Origin: Purshia tridentata | Taxonomy: Eukaryota; Streptophyta; Magnoliopsida; Rosales; Rosaceae | Assembly: GCA_003254885.1 (NCBI GenBank) | Contig: QANT01001322.1 | Span: 1-39,326 of the forward strand | DNA length: 39,326 bases | Direction: 5' to 3' | In this document: piece after piece, positions 1 through 10,454 of the stretch | Layout of the letters: the number at the start of each line of letters is the position of its first letter | How positions within the stretch are numbered: position 1 is the first letter of the stretch | Translations under genes and position numbers: made by a program | The notes under the pieces: model-generated | The model's database searches: none | The model's input: the letters and a program-made list of their open reading frames with translations, nothing else | What the model was told of the DNA's origin: nothing

Positions 1-757
1 TTTCTTTATTTTATTTTATTCTATTATTTTGACTTGACTGTGTACTTTTCCAAGTTTGAATTTTACTTGATGACACATCTTTTCCAATACGTGGATTGAA
101 TCTCAACCAAACACATAGCTAGAGACATTTTTTACCATAATAGCTGCATGCCTTTTAATTTGGAATTTTTAGGGTCATATATTTTCAATAAGTTTCCGAT
201 AGTGCGCGGTGAAACTCCGGAATTTTGGAGAATGACAGATCAAAATATCGTTGCTTGTATTGCCAGCGCAAGGCCCGAATTGTCATCAACTAGTCACGGC
301 AGAGGCGGCGGAGCCTATGGCGGCACGGTAAGGTTCATGTGGGACAAGAGTATATGCCCAAAACCAAAAGTCTATAATAAATAAATTTGTTTTATTATAC
401 TTCCGTATTTAATTATTGTCTATTATAATTCATATAATTAAAAACACAATATTTCTCTCGTCCTGAATCTTCTCGGTACGATTGAGAAGCAATAAAACGC
501 AGAGTATTTACTATTAAATGTATGCGATTGAGAAGGAACTAATTAATATATATAAGCACCATGCGTACATGCACGTACGCCACAATGATCTATATGAAAC
601 ATGATGAACAACTTTAACTGGCTGCTCCCTGTACATATTATATAGATATATACAAACCAGAAGACTGAAATAAAGTACAATTAAACAATAACTGATCATA
701 GTTCAGTTATCCTGGCCAAAAAAAACAAAGATCCAACATCACACATATATTGCAATT
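1..757. other. Intergenic stretch with one weak ORF
   Basis: Mostly AT-rich sequence without a recognisable gene. A 78-codon ORF on the + strand (148-384) has a locally GC-richer, CpG-containing middle (about 230-330) encoding a short Gly-rich patch (GRGGGAYGG), and it runs into overlapping AATAAA motifs right at its stop. I recognise no family. It could be a fragment of an exon or chance. No other coding signal is visible here. Confidence 0.3.
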
Positions 758-847
758 ATGATTCATCAACTGTATATATCCATTTTTTTCTATTCGATCA
801 TCTCTCTAATAAAGGTGACATGCTACGCACTGATCGATAGTAACGAA

Positions 848-1222
848 CTAAACGTCATACCAGTACTGGCCCTCGTTGTTAAGCTTTTGTGCTCTAATTC
901 TGAATTGAGTTTCTCTGAAATGGTGGACCTCTGTATCAAGAATGATCTTGTCCCCAGCTTCGAGCCTTTTGTTATGGACGAACTTGAGCCAACCCTGTGC
1001 CTGAAAAACAGGCTTCCGGTAACGTCCTTCGGATCGAACGGAGCAGCAAAAAGGCCAGTAAAAGCCAACCCCATCCACCACCCCAAAGTGGAGCTCATGA
1101 CTGCCCTCTTCAAATGCAGGAAGTATGCTGAGCCATTTCACAGGGACCATGAGTTTTTGCTGTACGTCCGTTGCGGTTAGGATTTTTTCATAGTCATGTG
1201 CTGCTACTACTACTGCTGCCAT
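848..1222 (-). CDS. Stand-alone B3 DNA-binding domain protein
   Basis: An intact single-exon ORF of 124 aa. The protein is almost only a plant B3 domain. Residues 14-30 match the start of the fold (KILTATDVQQKLMVPVKW). The middle keeps the pattern D-G-x-G-x-x-W-x-F-x-C (about 50-60) and R....KPVF..GWLKFV, and the end has LEAGDKIIL followed by FRIRAQK. In plants such domains bind DNA in the nucleus. Here no dimerisation, AP2, ARF or repressor domain accompanies it, so its targets are unknown. The start is the first ATG of the frame, and a TATA-like TTTAAATA lies about 50 nt upstream. The short length resembles the small B3 proteins of lineage-specific plant families. It could be a full small gene or the surviving exon of a larger one. 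Calling the domain is secure; calling the gene functional is less so. Confidence 0.75.
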   Translation of the reverse strand: MAAVVVAAHDYEKILTATDVQQKLMVPVKWLSILPAFEEGSHELHFGVVDGVGFYWPFCCSVRSEGRYRKPVFQAQGWLKFVHNKRLEAGDKIILDTEVHHFRETQFRIRAQKLNNEGQYWYDV

Positions 1223-1272
1223 TGTTTAATCTGTGTTCTTAATTAGTACTCATCACTAATTCGCCATGCAGG

Positions 1273-1280
1273 TATTTAAA
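1273..1280 (-). promoter_or_regulatory. TATA-like box of the B3 gene
   Basis: On the minus strand this reads TTTAAATA, about 50 nt before the B3 gene's ATG at 1222. The distance would suit a short 5' UTR. Placement is by sequence and spacing only. Confidence 0.35.
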
Positions 1281-1417
1281 GCCCTTTTGTTGTTTTTTTT
1301 TAAGGAATTATTGCGCTGTCCTAATCAAGAGTTCCAAATGTTCAGCCTAGCAGCTATGAATTCTTCATTCACTCCACTAAATTGGTATTTTTCTTTGTCC
1401 ATCAGCACCAAAAAATA

Positions 1418-1474
1418 AAACCTGTCACAGTATCAAAAGAGGTCAAACCTGTCACAGTATCAAAAGAGGTCAAG
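1418..1474. repeat. 27-bp tandem duplication
   Basis: Two adjacent copies of a 27-bp unit beginning AAACCTGTCACAGTATC; the second follows the first with no interruption (CCTGTCACAG starts at 1421 and 1448). It lies in intergenic DNA upstream of the B3 gene. Confidence 0.9.
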
Positions 1475-2050
1475 AACTGGTCAATTTATTACGAGTTGAT
1501 TTTAAATAAGCTGTATGATGGCTACTTTTTGTAGATTCTCATAAATAGTAAAACAACGCTCGTGCACTAATTAACAAAATAAGTGGACAAACATTATCAC
1601 CTCCACCTCTACGCGGGTTTCCAGGCCAGTAAGCGTGACTTTGTGGTCGAACGGACCAAGTAGAGATAGCGAAAGGGAGAGAAGTGGGAGGGAAGGAGAC
1701 AGAAAGGGCAAGAGAGAGAGATGGGTGTGTCCTTTAGGGTCTTTTCACATTGGGGTAATTTTGTAAATTCACTAATTAACTGACGTGGTGTGTGTTGAGA
1801 GGATTTGAAGTGTACGAACAGCAGCACTCATTTTAAAAATTACTTTTTGCCTGAGAAAAAGAAAATAAAATCATCCCCTCAACCAAAAAAAAAAAAAGAA
1901 TGACGATTATGGGGAGCCGTAGCTAAGCTACGTGGGGACCATGGGATCAATGTTAGCTTATGTTTGTCCATTAAGAAATTCCACTTATTTGTTGATACTA
2001 CTACAGGTTAGTGATTTTAACCAGTATTTGAACATATTAAAAGTTCAAAT
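1475..2050. other. Intergenic, no gene seen
   Basis: AT-rich DNA with a purine-rich GA stretch (about 1665-1725) and an A-tract near 1885-1900. I see no coding signal or clear element boundary. Confidence 0.5.
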
Positions 2051-3290
2051 AACACATTAGCTAATATTCTTTCATAAATTATTCAATAACAGATATAGAA
2101 TTCTTTGGACACTCTTCTAGTTAAAGAGAATTTTGTAGTTATTCACAAAACAATAATATAGTAAGAGCAACAACTAGATTTCCAGAAAACAAAAATCATA
2201 TGTTTGATACTATTCATATTCAATCAGTTAGAAACCCCAGATTTTAGTATCACACAACTTCTTTAGTTAAAGAAAAAATAAAAGATTTTATTAGATAGCT
2301 TTTGGAGCTTCAACAACACTCAAATTAGCTTAACAAAATCTGCTCAATAAAAATTAGTGAGAGCATTAGAACAATATTTTTTTATAAAATAACTTTTTTT
2401 ATAAAACAATTACAAAATCAGTTTTTAACCTTACAAACAAACTTTATTGGGCTAGATAATAGCAATAAAGAAATTTTTGAGATATTTTTATATGTTGAAT
2501 TTGCAAAATCAAGAACTTATTAGCATGGGCAATAGCTCTTTTGAGCAAACTAAATAAAAGATTATTGAGCCATTAATTTCTATAGATGAAATAATTAAAG
2601 GCAGTATAGTGCCTTCACAAGAGGTTAATAAGTCCACAAAACTTGGTGATTTACTTAGTTCTGAAGAACTTGATGTACAAAAGCCTAATGAGGTAATTAC
2701 TAATATAAACGGCTAATGTGCCAAGAATAAATATACAAGAGATAGAAAAAACTACTACATACAAGTTTTTCTTGCAAAAACTTGGAAAAGAATCAATGAA
2801 GCTTATGCCATAAGACATTCAACAACACATGATATTTCAGAACAACTCAATAGAAATGCACATATAGCTAGCTATCTAGGAACGTTATTCCAGGCTATTA
2901 ATAATCCTAGACCAAGGGTTATAATAGTCACATACAAGATTCTAAGATGCAATCATCCGACACAAGGAGAATGCACTTGTGACTGAACAAAAGCACAATT
3001 CAACATAGCAACAACTAGAATTAACATGTAGGATTTCAGAGAATGGACATTTAGATTTGAACATGGAATTGTTAGATAAAAAATTCAAGTCATACCGTGT
3101 GAGGGAAAAATGGACAATAGTCCAAAGCCTTACATGTTCAGACAGAGTTTGACATTACTAGGACTCTTCTCCTTTCACAAAATCTAGGGCACAAAAAGAA
3201 ACAAAATTTGGTTCAATTGGAGTGGGACAGACCCACAAGATCTATGTAAGGCGTTGGGCATGAGTGGTCCATTTTACCCTCCTTCGAAGG
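2050..3290 (+). mobile_element. Degraded coding remnant of unknown mobile or viral origin
   Basis: A + strand frame beginning at an ATG at 2525 runs with only two interruptions (TAA at 2555 and TAA at 2714, both in the same frame) to a TGA at 2984. The last open part, 2717-2986, is 90 codons, and codon use looks protein-like rather than random AT-rich sequence. It ends in a Cys/His-rich tail (C-x2-H-x5-C-x-C). Further coding-like fragments with stops and frame changes extend upstream to about 2050 and possibly downstream to about 3200. This is the pattern of an old transposon or integrated-virus open reading frame that has decayed. I do not recognise the family: no reverse transcriptase, integrase or transposase motif is visible. 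The boundaries are approximate. Confidence 0.35.
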
Positions 3291-3299
3291 GGATGTGAC

Positions 3300-3900
3300 A
3301 TTTTTTGAACTAAAATTTGGATGTAATATTACGAAATTAGGCCACATTGACTTATTTTAAAAATTTTGATGGGTTTTTATTGGGGAAATTTTGACACATT
3401 AGTCATATTAGATAAGAAAACCTTAGATTTTCATTTGACTAAAAAATTTAGTTAGGCAGCATCTCCAACGCCATTGACGTTGGCAGCTCCAATGATGAAG
3501 AATCACAGGTGATGGGGTTTGGGATTTTATGGTGAAGAATCATAGGTGGTGGGGTTTGGATATGGTGGGTGTGTAGTGAGAAAATTTGATGTTTGAAGGC
3601 AATAGAGGTAGTTTGGTAATGTGAGGGTTGTCATGTGAAAAATTATAAAATTTAAAAAGTTTGAGAGGATGTAATCAGAAATGGATGTGTAGTGGGAGAA
3701 ATATGAGTGTGCATATATTAGAACTTTTTATATATTGGCACTCTAATCGATATCTAAAGAATACTCATTATTAAAAATTTAGAGCGCATTCACAGTACTA
3801 ATATTTGAAATTCAACAAACACCTTTTTGTAACATTGTTGTTGCTTACTTCCTATTCTTTCAATATCACGTTACGACTGTTTTGTAAAATGTCAAATTTC
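3300..3900. other. Intergenic, repeat-like, with 37-bp direct repeat
   Basis: Low-complexity, GT-rich sequence with the texture of a non-autonomous transposon or LTR fragment. It includes two imperfect direct copies, period 37, of a unit starting GAAGAATCA (copies start at 3497 and 3534). No termini could be defined and no gene is seen. Confidence 0.4.
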
Positions 3901-3945
3901 CTGTAACACCTCCTGGTCAAGCTATGTGATCTCGTTAATTATTTT

Positions 3946-5166
3946 CTAAAGAAATTACCAATTTGGTCCAGTTATCATTCATTTGTCTCGTTTTAGTCCA
4001 TGATTTATTTTTTTTGCTATTGTGATTCACGAACTTTCTGATTTTTGAAATTTTTGTCCATTCCTTAATTGTCATAATCAGACGTAAAATGGAGGGGCAA
4101 AATGGTCCATTATGTTTCTTTTTTCAATCTTTATTCTCAATTTTGACCTCAACTTTTAATCTATTAAATCTCTACCAAATTCAGCAATTTTATAATCGTT
4201 TTGAAGCTACAAATCTCCTATTTACAACCCAATAAAAAGCATTCAAAATAGAGCTATAAAACTCGAGATAAATTATCATAACATTAAGCTGCCCAAACCT
4301 GCCCCATTTTTTAAAAACATTTCAGATTTTTGAAATTTCTTCCAACTTCAAATTCCTTCGAATTCAACACCTCAAATCAATTTTTTTGCCTACTAGAAAC
4401 ATGTTTAAAGTCTCTTAATTGATTATAACTTCAAATTGACCTAGAAATCAAAATCTCAATTGAGAATGTAAAACCCCAAAACTGAAAATAATATATAAGT
4501 ACACCCCAACCAGAATTCTCCTTCACTTCTCATTCATTTCCCTAGGTTGTTTAGGACCCAACAAAAAGAGAATTAAATAAGAATTGAGGTTGGGGTGTAA
4601 TTATCAATTTTTCAATTTTAGGGTTTTATGTTTTTAATTAAGATTTTGATTTCTATGTCAATTTTAGGTTGTGTGATGGATTTGAATACTTTAAACATAT
4701 TTCAAGTAGTCTAAGCAATTGATTTGAAGTGTTGAATTCGAAGAAAAATAAAGTTGGAAGAAATTTCTAAATATCTGAAAATTAAAAAAAAAAACGGACA
4801 GTTTTGGGTAGTCTATTTTGTGATAATTTATCTCAAGTTTTATTACTCCGTTTTTAATGCTTTTTATATGGTTGTAAAAAGGAGATTTATAGCCTCAAAA
4901 CTACTACAAGATTACTAAATTTGATAAAGATTTAATTGGTTATAAGTTTAGTCAAAATTGAGAAGAAAAACTGAAAACAAAAAAAAAATGGAATAGACCA
5001 TTTTGCCCCTCCATTTAATGTATGTTTATGAAATTTTGACAAAATAGGCCAAAATGACAACTAACAAAAAGTTCATGGATCAGAAAAGCAAAAGAAAAAA
5101 AAAATTTGTGAACCAAACTGAGACAAAGAAACAATAAGTGAACCAATTTGTAAATTTTCTCTTATT
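3946..5166. repeat. Long foldback (inverted-repeat) element
   Basis: Two long arms are imperfect reverse complements of each other. The left arm runs about 3946-4512 and the right arm about 4588-5166, with a spacer of only about 75 bp. Matching landmarks in mirror order are: ATTACCAATTTGGT against AACCAATTTGTAAAT at the ends; GGAGGGGCAAAATGG (4092) against CCATTTTGCCCCTCC (5000); GATAAATTATCA against TGATAATTTATC; CCTCAAATCAA against TTGATTTGAAG; and GTACACCCCAACC against GGTTGGGGTGT at the centre. No transposase is present. The shape is that of a non-autonomous foldback or long-TIR Mutator-like element. Possible target-duplication sequences flank it (TTATTTTCT against TTATTTCCC), but they do not match perfectly. 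A transcript would fold into a hairpin of more than 500 bp. Confidence 0.85.
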
Positions 5167-5206
5167 TCCCTTGTGCAATGATCCTAACTAGGTGCCTAAG
5201 AGCTCG

Positions 5207-5214
5207 TCAATAAA
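5207..5214. repeat. Target site duplication, left copy (hAT element)
   Basis: The 8-mer TCAATAAA directly precedes the element terminus and recurs exactly after it at 5829-5836. Confidence 0.9.
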
Positions 5215-5828
5215 CAGGGCCGGTCTTGACTTTTGGAAGGCCTAGGGGCGAAAATCTAAATTGGGCCCCTAAATTTAGTTGGACCAAAAAAAAAATTTTG
5301 CAAAACAAAATTCACAATTGAGAATTTGGAATCAATATTTCATTAACAAAACAATCCAAAATTTAGAATCAGCAACAACTAATCAAAATTGCTTGTTGTC
5401 TTCTTCAAATGGAAATAAGAAGAGATTTTCAACCTAATCAAAATTTCACAGCCACGTGAATGTTTAAAAACTAAAAAATGTTCTACATAAAAAAATGGGC
5501 TTTCCAAGTTCAACTTCTCCATCCATGCCAACAGTTTTTAGTTATATCCCTAATTTCACTTTCTAAAAACCAACTAAACTAAGCGTTTACTCTTTAACCT
5601 TTTACACCTCTTTTTTGATTACTAAACTTTTTTTTTTGGGGACCTCTATTGGGCCTTTAAAAAAGACAATAGGGCCAGAAATATAAATGGTTTTTTTTTA
5701 CAGTATAATTATTTTTAAATATATATTAATATATATTATATTATGTATATATAATATAAATTTTGTGGGCCCCCTTGAAGGTGGGCCCTAGGCCGTCGCA
5801 CTCCGTGCACTCCTTCAGGCCGGCCCTG
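5215..5828. mobile_element. Non-autonomous hAT-type transposon
   Basis: A 614-bp element delimited exactly by inverted termini: CAGGGCCGG at the left end and CCGGCCCTG at the right. It is flanked by a perfect 8-bp duplication, TCAATAAA. An 8-bp target duplication with CAGGG-type ends is characteristic of the hAT superfamily. Subterminal regions carry further GGCC/GGGCCC-rich motifs in both orientations, and the interior is very AT-rich (long TA run about 5718-5755). It contains no transposase ORF, so movement would have needed an enzyme in trans. The intact duplication implies a fairly young or well-preserved insertion. Confidence 0.92.
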
Positions 5829-5836
5829 TCAATAAA
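5829..5836. repeat. Target site duplication, right copy (hAT element)
   Basis: Exact repeat of the TCAATAAA found at 5207-5214. Confidence 0.9.
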
Positions 5837-6290
5837 GTAAGCTATACCTTCCAGCCTGATTGCTACCTTTACGGAAAGATAAATGCTAAATTGGGTTCTT
5901 ATGAAACCATCCATATATCCCAAACATGGTAGTTAAACGCAAATTTAGCATTTAGTGTGACAAAGACATGCATGCCATTTCTTTCTGGGGTTAGGAAACA
6001 ACCTTTAATTCCAAGAAATTATACACAACTTGAAATTGTTATCGCAAACTATTTTGGAAAATGTTTGAAGCAAATAGACACCTATACATACATCTTCTGC
6101 AGAGAAAATTTGCTTTCAGTTTGGGAGAGGACACAGCCACCTGGCATGCTAGTTTCAAAGCAGCAACTAACTGCATCTTTGGCTTGGTAGGCCTGTCCCC
6201 CAAGTTTTGCCGACAACCAACAGCACCACAATGGCAATCTTGATCTGCACCAAATTGGAAAAACCTGCTACATTTAATGGCAAATTCTAT
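5837..6290. other. Intergenic, no gene seen
   Basis: AT-rich unique-looking DNA between two transposable elements. Short ORFs occur on the + strand but carry no recognisable domain. Confidence 0.5.
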
Positions 6291-7063
6291 GTTTACTCAA
6301 CAATTTTCATTTCTTACCCAACACTATTTTAATACATGGATAGACAATTTTGTCCTATGATAAAATGACCATAAAAGACATTCTATATTTTTAAAAAAAA
6401 TTCAAACTTCTTTCTATACCCAACATTTTATTTCATCTCTCTCTCTCCTTATGTCTAAACATCATCTTTAAGCTTGAGCCCCTTCATGCGTCCCTCTCTC
6501 TCATAACTAAACCCTAAAGTAACTTTTGGCCATTTATCATCCAATCAAGGTTGTTTTAATGAATGAAGAGTCAAATCGTTGTTTGGGAGTCTTCAAAAGA
6601 GAGTTGTGTGCAAATTTGTTTCGCATTTACTATTTATGAACGTCAAGAATGAATCTAAATTCACGCAATGTTCGATAAATAACATTATTCAGTGAGCAAC
6701 AACCAAATAGTGATAGGATATTTGGAACCCGTCTGCCCAATAATTGGCATATATTTGAAGGACGTCTGCTATTGAGTTGGGTAAAGAAAGAATATAGAAA
6801 AGAGTGGATTAGGTATTATTATTAAGGGTAGGATGGTAATTTGAGTTGAGTAAAATGAGAAAACATTGATTTCAGAAAAGTTGAGTGTTAGGTACATTAA
6901 GAAGTTGGGAAAGAAAATTGTTGAGTACATATAAAATTTCCCAAATTTAATAGATTAGATATGGTAATTTGAGTTGAGTAAAATGAGAAAACATTGATTT
7001 CAGAAAAGTTGAGTGTTGGGTACATTAAGAAGTTGGGAAAGAAAATTGTTGAGTACATATAAA
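6288..7063. mobile_element. MITE-like element with tandemly duplicated right end
   Basis: The left terminus (ACTCAACAATTTTC, from 6295) is matched by inverted copies GAAAATTGTTGAGT ending at 6926 and again at 7054. The inverted similarity continues inwards (CCCAAC and AACACT blocks against GTTGGG and AGTGTT). There is no ORF. The termini match over about 14 bp, but I could not define a clean target duplication, so the superfamily is unassigned. The right end exists twice because of the 128-bp tandem duplication listed separately. Confidence 0.6.
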
Positions 7064-7088
7064 ATTTCCCAAATTTAATAGATTAGAT
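6833..7088. repeat. 128-bp tandem duplication
   Basis: The segment 6833-6960 is repeated immediately at 6961-7088 with almost no change (for example TTAGGTAC against TTGGGTAC). It contains the right inverted terminus of the MITE-like element plus flanking DNA. The near-identity suggests a recent duplication. Confidence 0.93.
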
Positions 7089-7383
7089 ATTGTGGCAAAA
7101 AAAAAAAAAAAGATTAGACCTAGAAACACATTGCACATCCAGTAATGATAGTGTATAGAGCACACAAAGTCCATCAAACTGATGATTCGATAAATATACT
7201 AGGTTAAGCAAAGATGTATTAGTTAATATGGTATCAAATTAAAGCGTTATGCAGGTGTTCATACTGATAATCATAGGTTAGGTGCTCGCCCTTTTTTATG
7301 TAGAGAGAGAGAAGATTTAAACCAACCCAATCAACTTACAATTGGCACATCCGTTTCTATGTACACACTACACTTTTTCTTAC
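7089..7383. other. 3' flank of the FEY-like gene
   Basis: Poly-A tract (7097-7111) and AT-rich DNA downstream of the minus-strand dehydrogenase stop codon. It probably includes the 3' UTR; nothing else is visible. Confidence 0.4.
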
Positions 7384-8501
7384 CTATGATATATAATTTG
7401 ATACAGGAGTGAAGGTTTCCTTGGAAGCAAGCTGCCACTCTAAAAGTAGATCACATGAGGTATTCCAAAGTTCCTCTGCGAGTTTAGCATCGTATGAAAG
7501 CAAAGAAGACTTGACAGTCCTACCCTTTCCTCCAAAATAATATACTCCAGATGTTTCCTGAAGTTAACAGAATTCCACAGATGAGAGATCTTCTGAAGTT
7601 AATAGAATACTCATTATTACCAATAGAGTAGTCCACTCAAATCAAGGACATCACCACTCAAACCACCAGCTCTCAAGTTATATATGCATTGAGCTGTTGA
7701 CTAAACCAATTTAAGAAAATTTGAAATCTTTTGCAATTATTATCATTATTATCAATATATAAGAAACACAAAAAGAATAGACTAAGATGGTTCACACACT
7801 CATTTTAACATTATAAGATTATTTGGATATGAAACATTTGAAATAACACTAAAAGTTGACAATATTTTGATAACTTGAGCCAACTGTCCCATCAACAACA
7901 TGCATAATAACATGGCTCATCCCCGCTTTATGACAGTTAAAATTGCTTTGTAAACTAAAGGAGACACAAAACCTGTGAACTTTGCAGAAAGTTAAAAGTA
8001 GATAATAATCATACATGCTTAAAATGCTCTTGGATCTGAACTTCTCAACATAATACAACCCAATTGGCATCATCACTGTTAGAACACTGGTGTTGACAAG
8101 TGCCAAGGTATTGGGCTAGCTCACGAGATGGTTTGAAACAAAGCTCTGATTGAGTTTGTGACACATGCAGGGCAAACAATTGATGACATTTACATGAGCA
8201 AGCTGCAGATAGTTAGAAGGAAAACTTACTGCTGGGGCGAGTGCTGCATCAAGAATGGAGCTAACTCCAATTTCAGGTGACTGCAAAAGTCCCAGAAGTT
8301 TCAAAACTATTATTGCCAGACTGGATAAGCATGAAGGAACTTCTCGCATGATGTTGGTTTCCACAACTCCAGGATCCACAGCACTTCAAAATTAAACAAA
8401 ACCATCATTAAAATGAAGCTTTAAAACCTAGAATCTAATGCATGAAGCTCATAATAGGTCAGATACAATGTAAATCATAATCAGAGATAGTAATGCATTA
8501 G

Positions 8502-8538
<37 letters not shown>

Positions 8539-10454
8539 GAAAGAAAGCTTGTGAACACATACACAACGGAGACCTGACGAGGTATATCCATCAAGCCAAG
8601 TTTACGGTGAAGCTCATAGGAGAAGAGCAGTAGAAATACTATCAACAAAAGAAGCATGTTCAAATTAGAATAGAAATAAGAGATTGTTTATAATTTCCTA
8701 TAAGACAATAGATTACGTTTGGAATACTCATAGACATGAGCATATGGGTATCGTTTTGATCTGCCAAAGCACTTCCCAGCTACAGTGTCCTTGTCAACCT
8801 GTACATTGAATACTGAAGAGGGGGAAGGGGAGAAAGAACCAGTAGTGCAAGTAGAAGATTAAGCATCCTCAATAGTTAAAGCAATTCAACAAAAGTATAA
8901 AAAGTCATTTCATCCAAAGTGTAGTCAAACTGAGCCAATTCCAGAAATGATAGGACAAGCAATCTAATTATAGCATATCCTGAGCTGTTGGATGTATTGA
9001 GGCACCAACTACTGTCTTGAAAGAAATTGACTCTTTTCCTTCCATTTTCTTTTATAAAGTTGATCAAAATTGGGCAAATTTCTTGTGCCAGACATGGTTA
9101 CTAATTTTAGTGTCCTTGACATGTATTGTGATAACATGAAACAAGTTACGCACAAAGCCATGCTGACAAGCGATTTATTGCTATGATGAAGGTTTTGTGG
9201 ATGTATAGACAAATAAATAAAAACAAATGAAAAAGCACTAAGTACACATATTAGAAAGATTCTTACCGCTTCGATGTGTGAAGGATGTGACATTCACTAC
9301 ACGTGAAGGAACTGGGCTGTTTCTGAGAAGTGGTAATAATAGTTTGGTCAAAGAGAATGCACTTAAGTAATTTGTAGCCATCATCCTGGACAAGAAAAAG
9401 GAAAAAGAAAGCAAGAAAAAAGGTGAGCTTCTCAGAAAAAATTACACGGTTAAAAGGGAATTTGGTGCCAGCTGCCAAGTAGCATAATGAAATTACACAT
9501 ACAAATTCTCTACATAAGCTAGATTCTTTAAAGCAAAACACAGATAAAGATAACAAAGTTATTACTGATCGTAGCCTTGAGAAGTGAGTCTAAATGATGT
9601 TGCGAGTATCCCAGCATTGTTTATTAGGAGTTGGATGGAAGAGTGCATCTGTGAGTTGGAAAGCCACTGCTGTAGGGAGGCTTTAAACTGGAGAACTGAG
9701 TGGAAGGATGAGAGATCAACCTGAAAAGCTTTGAGATGAGCATTCTTATTCTGAGCTTTAATGTCCATCATTGTCTGTGACGCAAATAATTAACATCAGT
9801 ATATGGCTTTAAGCAAGTTTTACCTAACCAAAAAAGGAAAATTATGAAGTGGAGGAGTTATACCACCTTTTCTAGCAAGTGGGATGAGCGTCCAACTGCA
9901 GATAAGATTGGATTATGACTTATATGCATCTTATAAAGTAAGAAACAAGTTCTTAATCTGCACATACTATTATAATGATACAATATTGGTGTACACAGCA
10001 AGTGAAAAGTAACAAGTATCAACCACAAATTAAGAAATGATAAATTTCTATGATCAAGATTCTATTCATGAGTGTACACAACATAAATTTGATTACCAAG
10101 AACCACAAAGAAACCATGGTTGGAGAGAGCATGGGCCGCGGCCGCACCCAATCCAGACGTAGCCTGCATTTATTCTTTTCTTTTATAATATATATAAAAC
10201 TATGAAATTGAGCAGCAACAACAACACCGTCAACAAAATAAAGTATAGGCAGGTTAACTTACACCAGTAATAATGCAGAGGGGCCTAGATCCAAATGAGG
10301 CAGCAGCAGCAGCAGCAGCAGGTGCTGATGATTTGGAAAGACGAGAATTGGGAGCAAAGAGCTGCTTCCAGTAGGAGATGAGGAGACATATTGTCCAGAG
10401 CACCGCCATTCTCCAGAATTCCAAGAACATTACAAATTCTAATGCCTCCTTCAT
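7384..10454 (-). CDS. FEY: FEY-like short-chain dehydrogenase/reductase
   Basis: Nine minus-strand exons: 10263-10454, 10097-10163, 9867-9895, 9566-9774, 9267-9385, 8717-8812, 8563-8638, 8230-8383 and 7384-7557. They join in frame to 371 aa, about the length I recall for Arabidopsis FEY (FOREVER YOUNG), which affects leaf and meristem development. The family is classical SDR, an NAD(P)-dependent oxidoreductase whose substrate for FEY is unknown. Visible motifs are a hydrophobic N-terminal segment (about 14-27, membrane anchor), an Ala run (about 45-51), the cofactor loop TGATSGLG (63-70), NNAG (148-151), the catalytic Ser region VNVTS (196-200), YEYSK with Tyr233/Lys237, and DPG after the last strand. 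The start follows an in-frame TAG. Exon 6 must begin at 8812: the nearer acceptor before 8798 would cause a TGA. Exon 3 is only 29 nt. The family call is firm; orthology to FEY is from overall similarity. Confidence 0.93.
8502..8535. repeat. 34-bp homopolymer A tract in FEY intron 7
   Basis: A run of 34 A on the + strand (poly-T in the transcript) lies 27 nt beyond the exon 7 donor. It will be length-variable and error-prone in sequencing. Confidence 0.95.
10300..10321. repeat. GCA trinucleotide repeat in FEY exon 1
   Basis: A run of seven GCA units on the + strand encodes the alanine run of the FEY-like protein near residues 45-51. It is a coding microsatellite, likely variable between varieties. 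Confidence 0.85.

Noticed and set aside
758..1180. 140-codon + strand ORF opposite the B3 gene
   Set aside because: It lies antisense over the B3 domain, whose frame shows clear family conservation; the + frame has none.
3941..5170. 9-bp target duplication of the foldback element (TTATTTTCT / TTATTTCCC)
   Set aside because: Two mismatches and uncertain arm ends; not good enough to claim as a target duplication.
8481..8663. Minus-strand ORF with a long Phe run
   Set aside because: The Phe run is the intronic 34-A tract; only the FEY exon 7 part (8563-8638) is coding.
8717..8798. FEY exon 6 beginning at 8798
   Set aside because: This acceptor leaves the frame at a TGA straight after the junction. 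Starting at 8812 restores the expected residues and phase.
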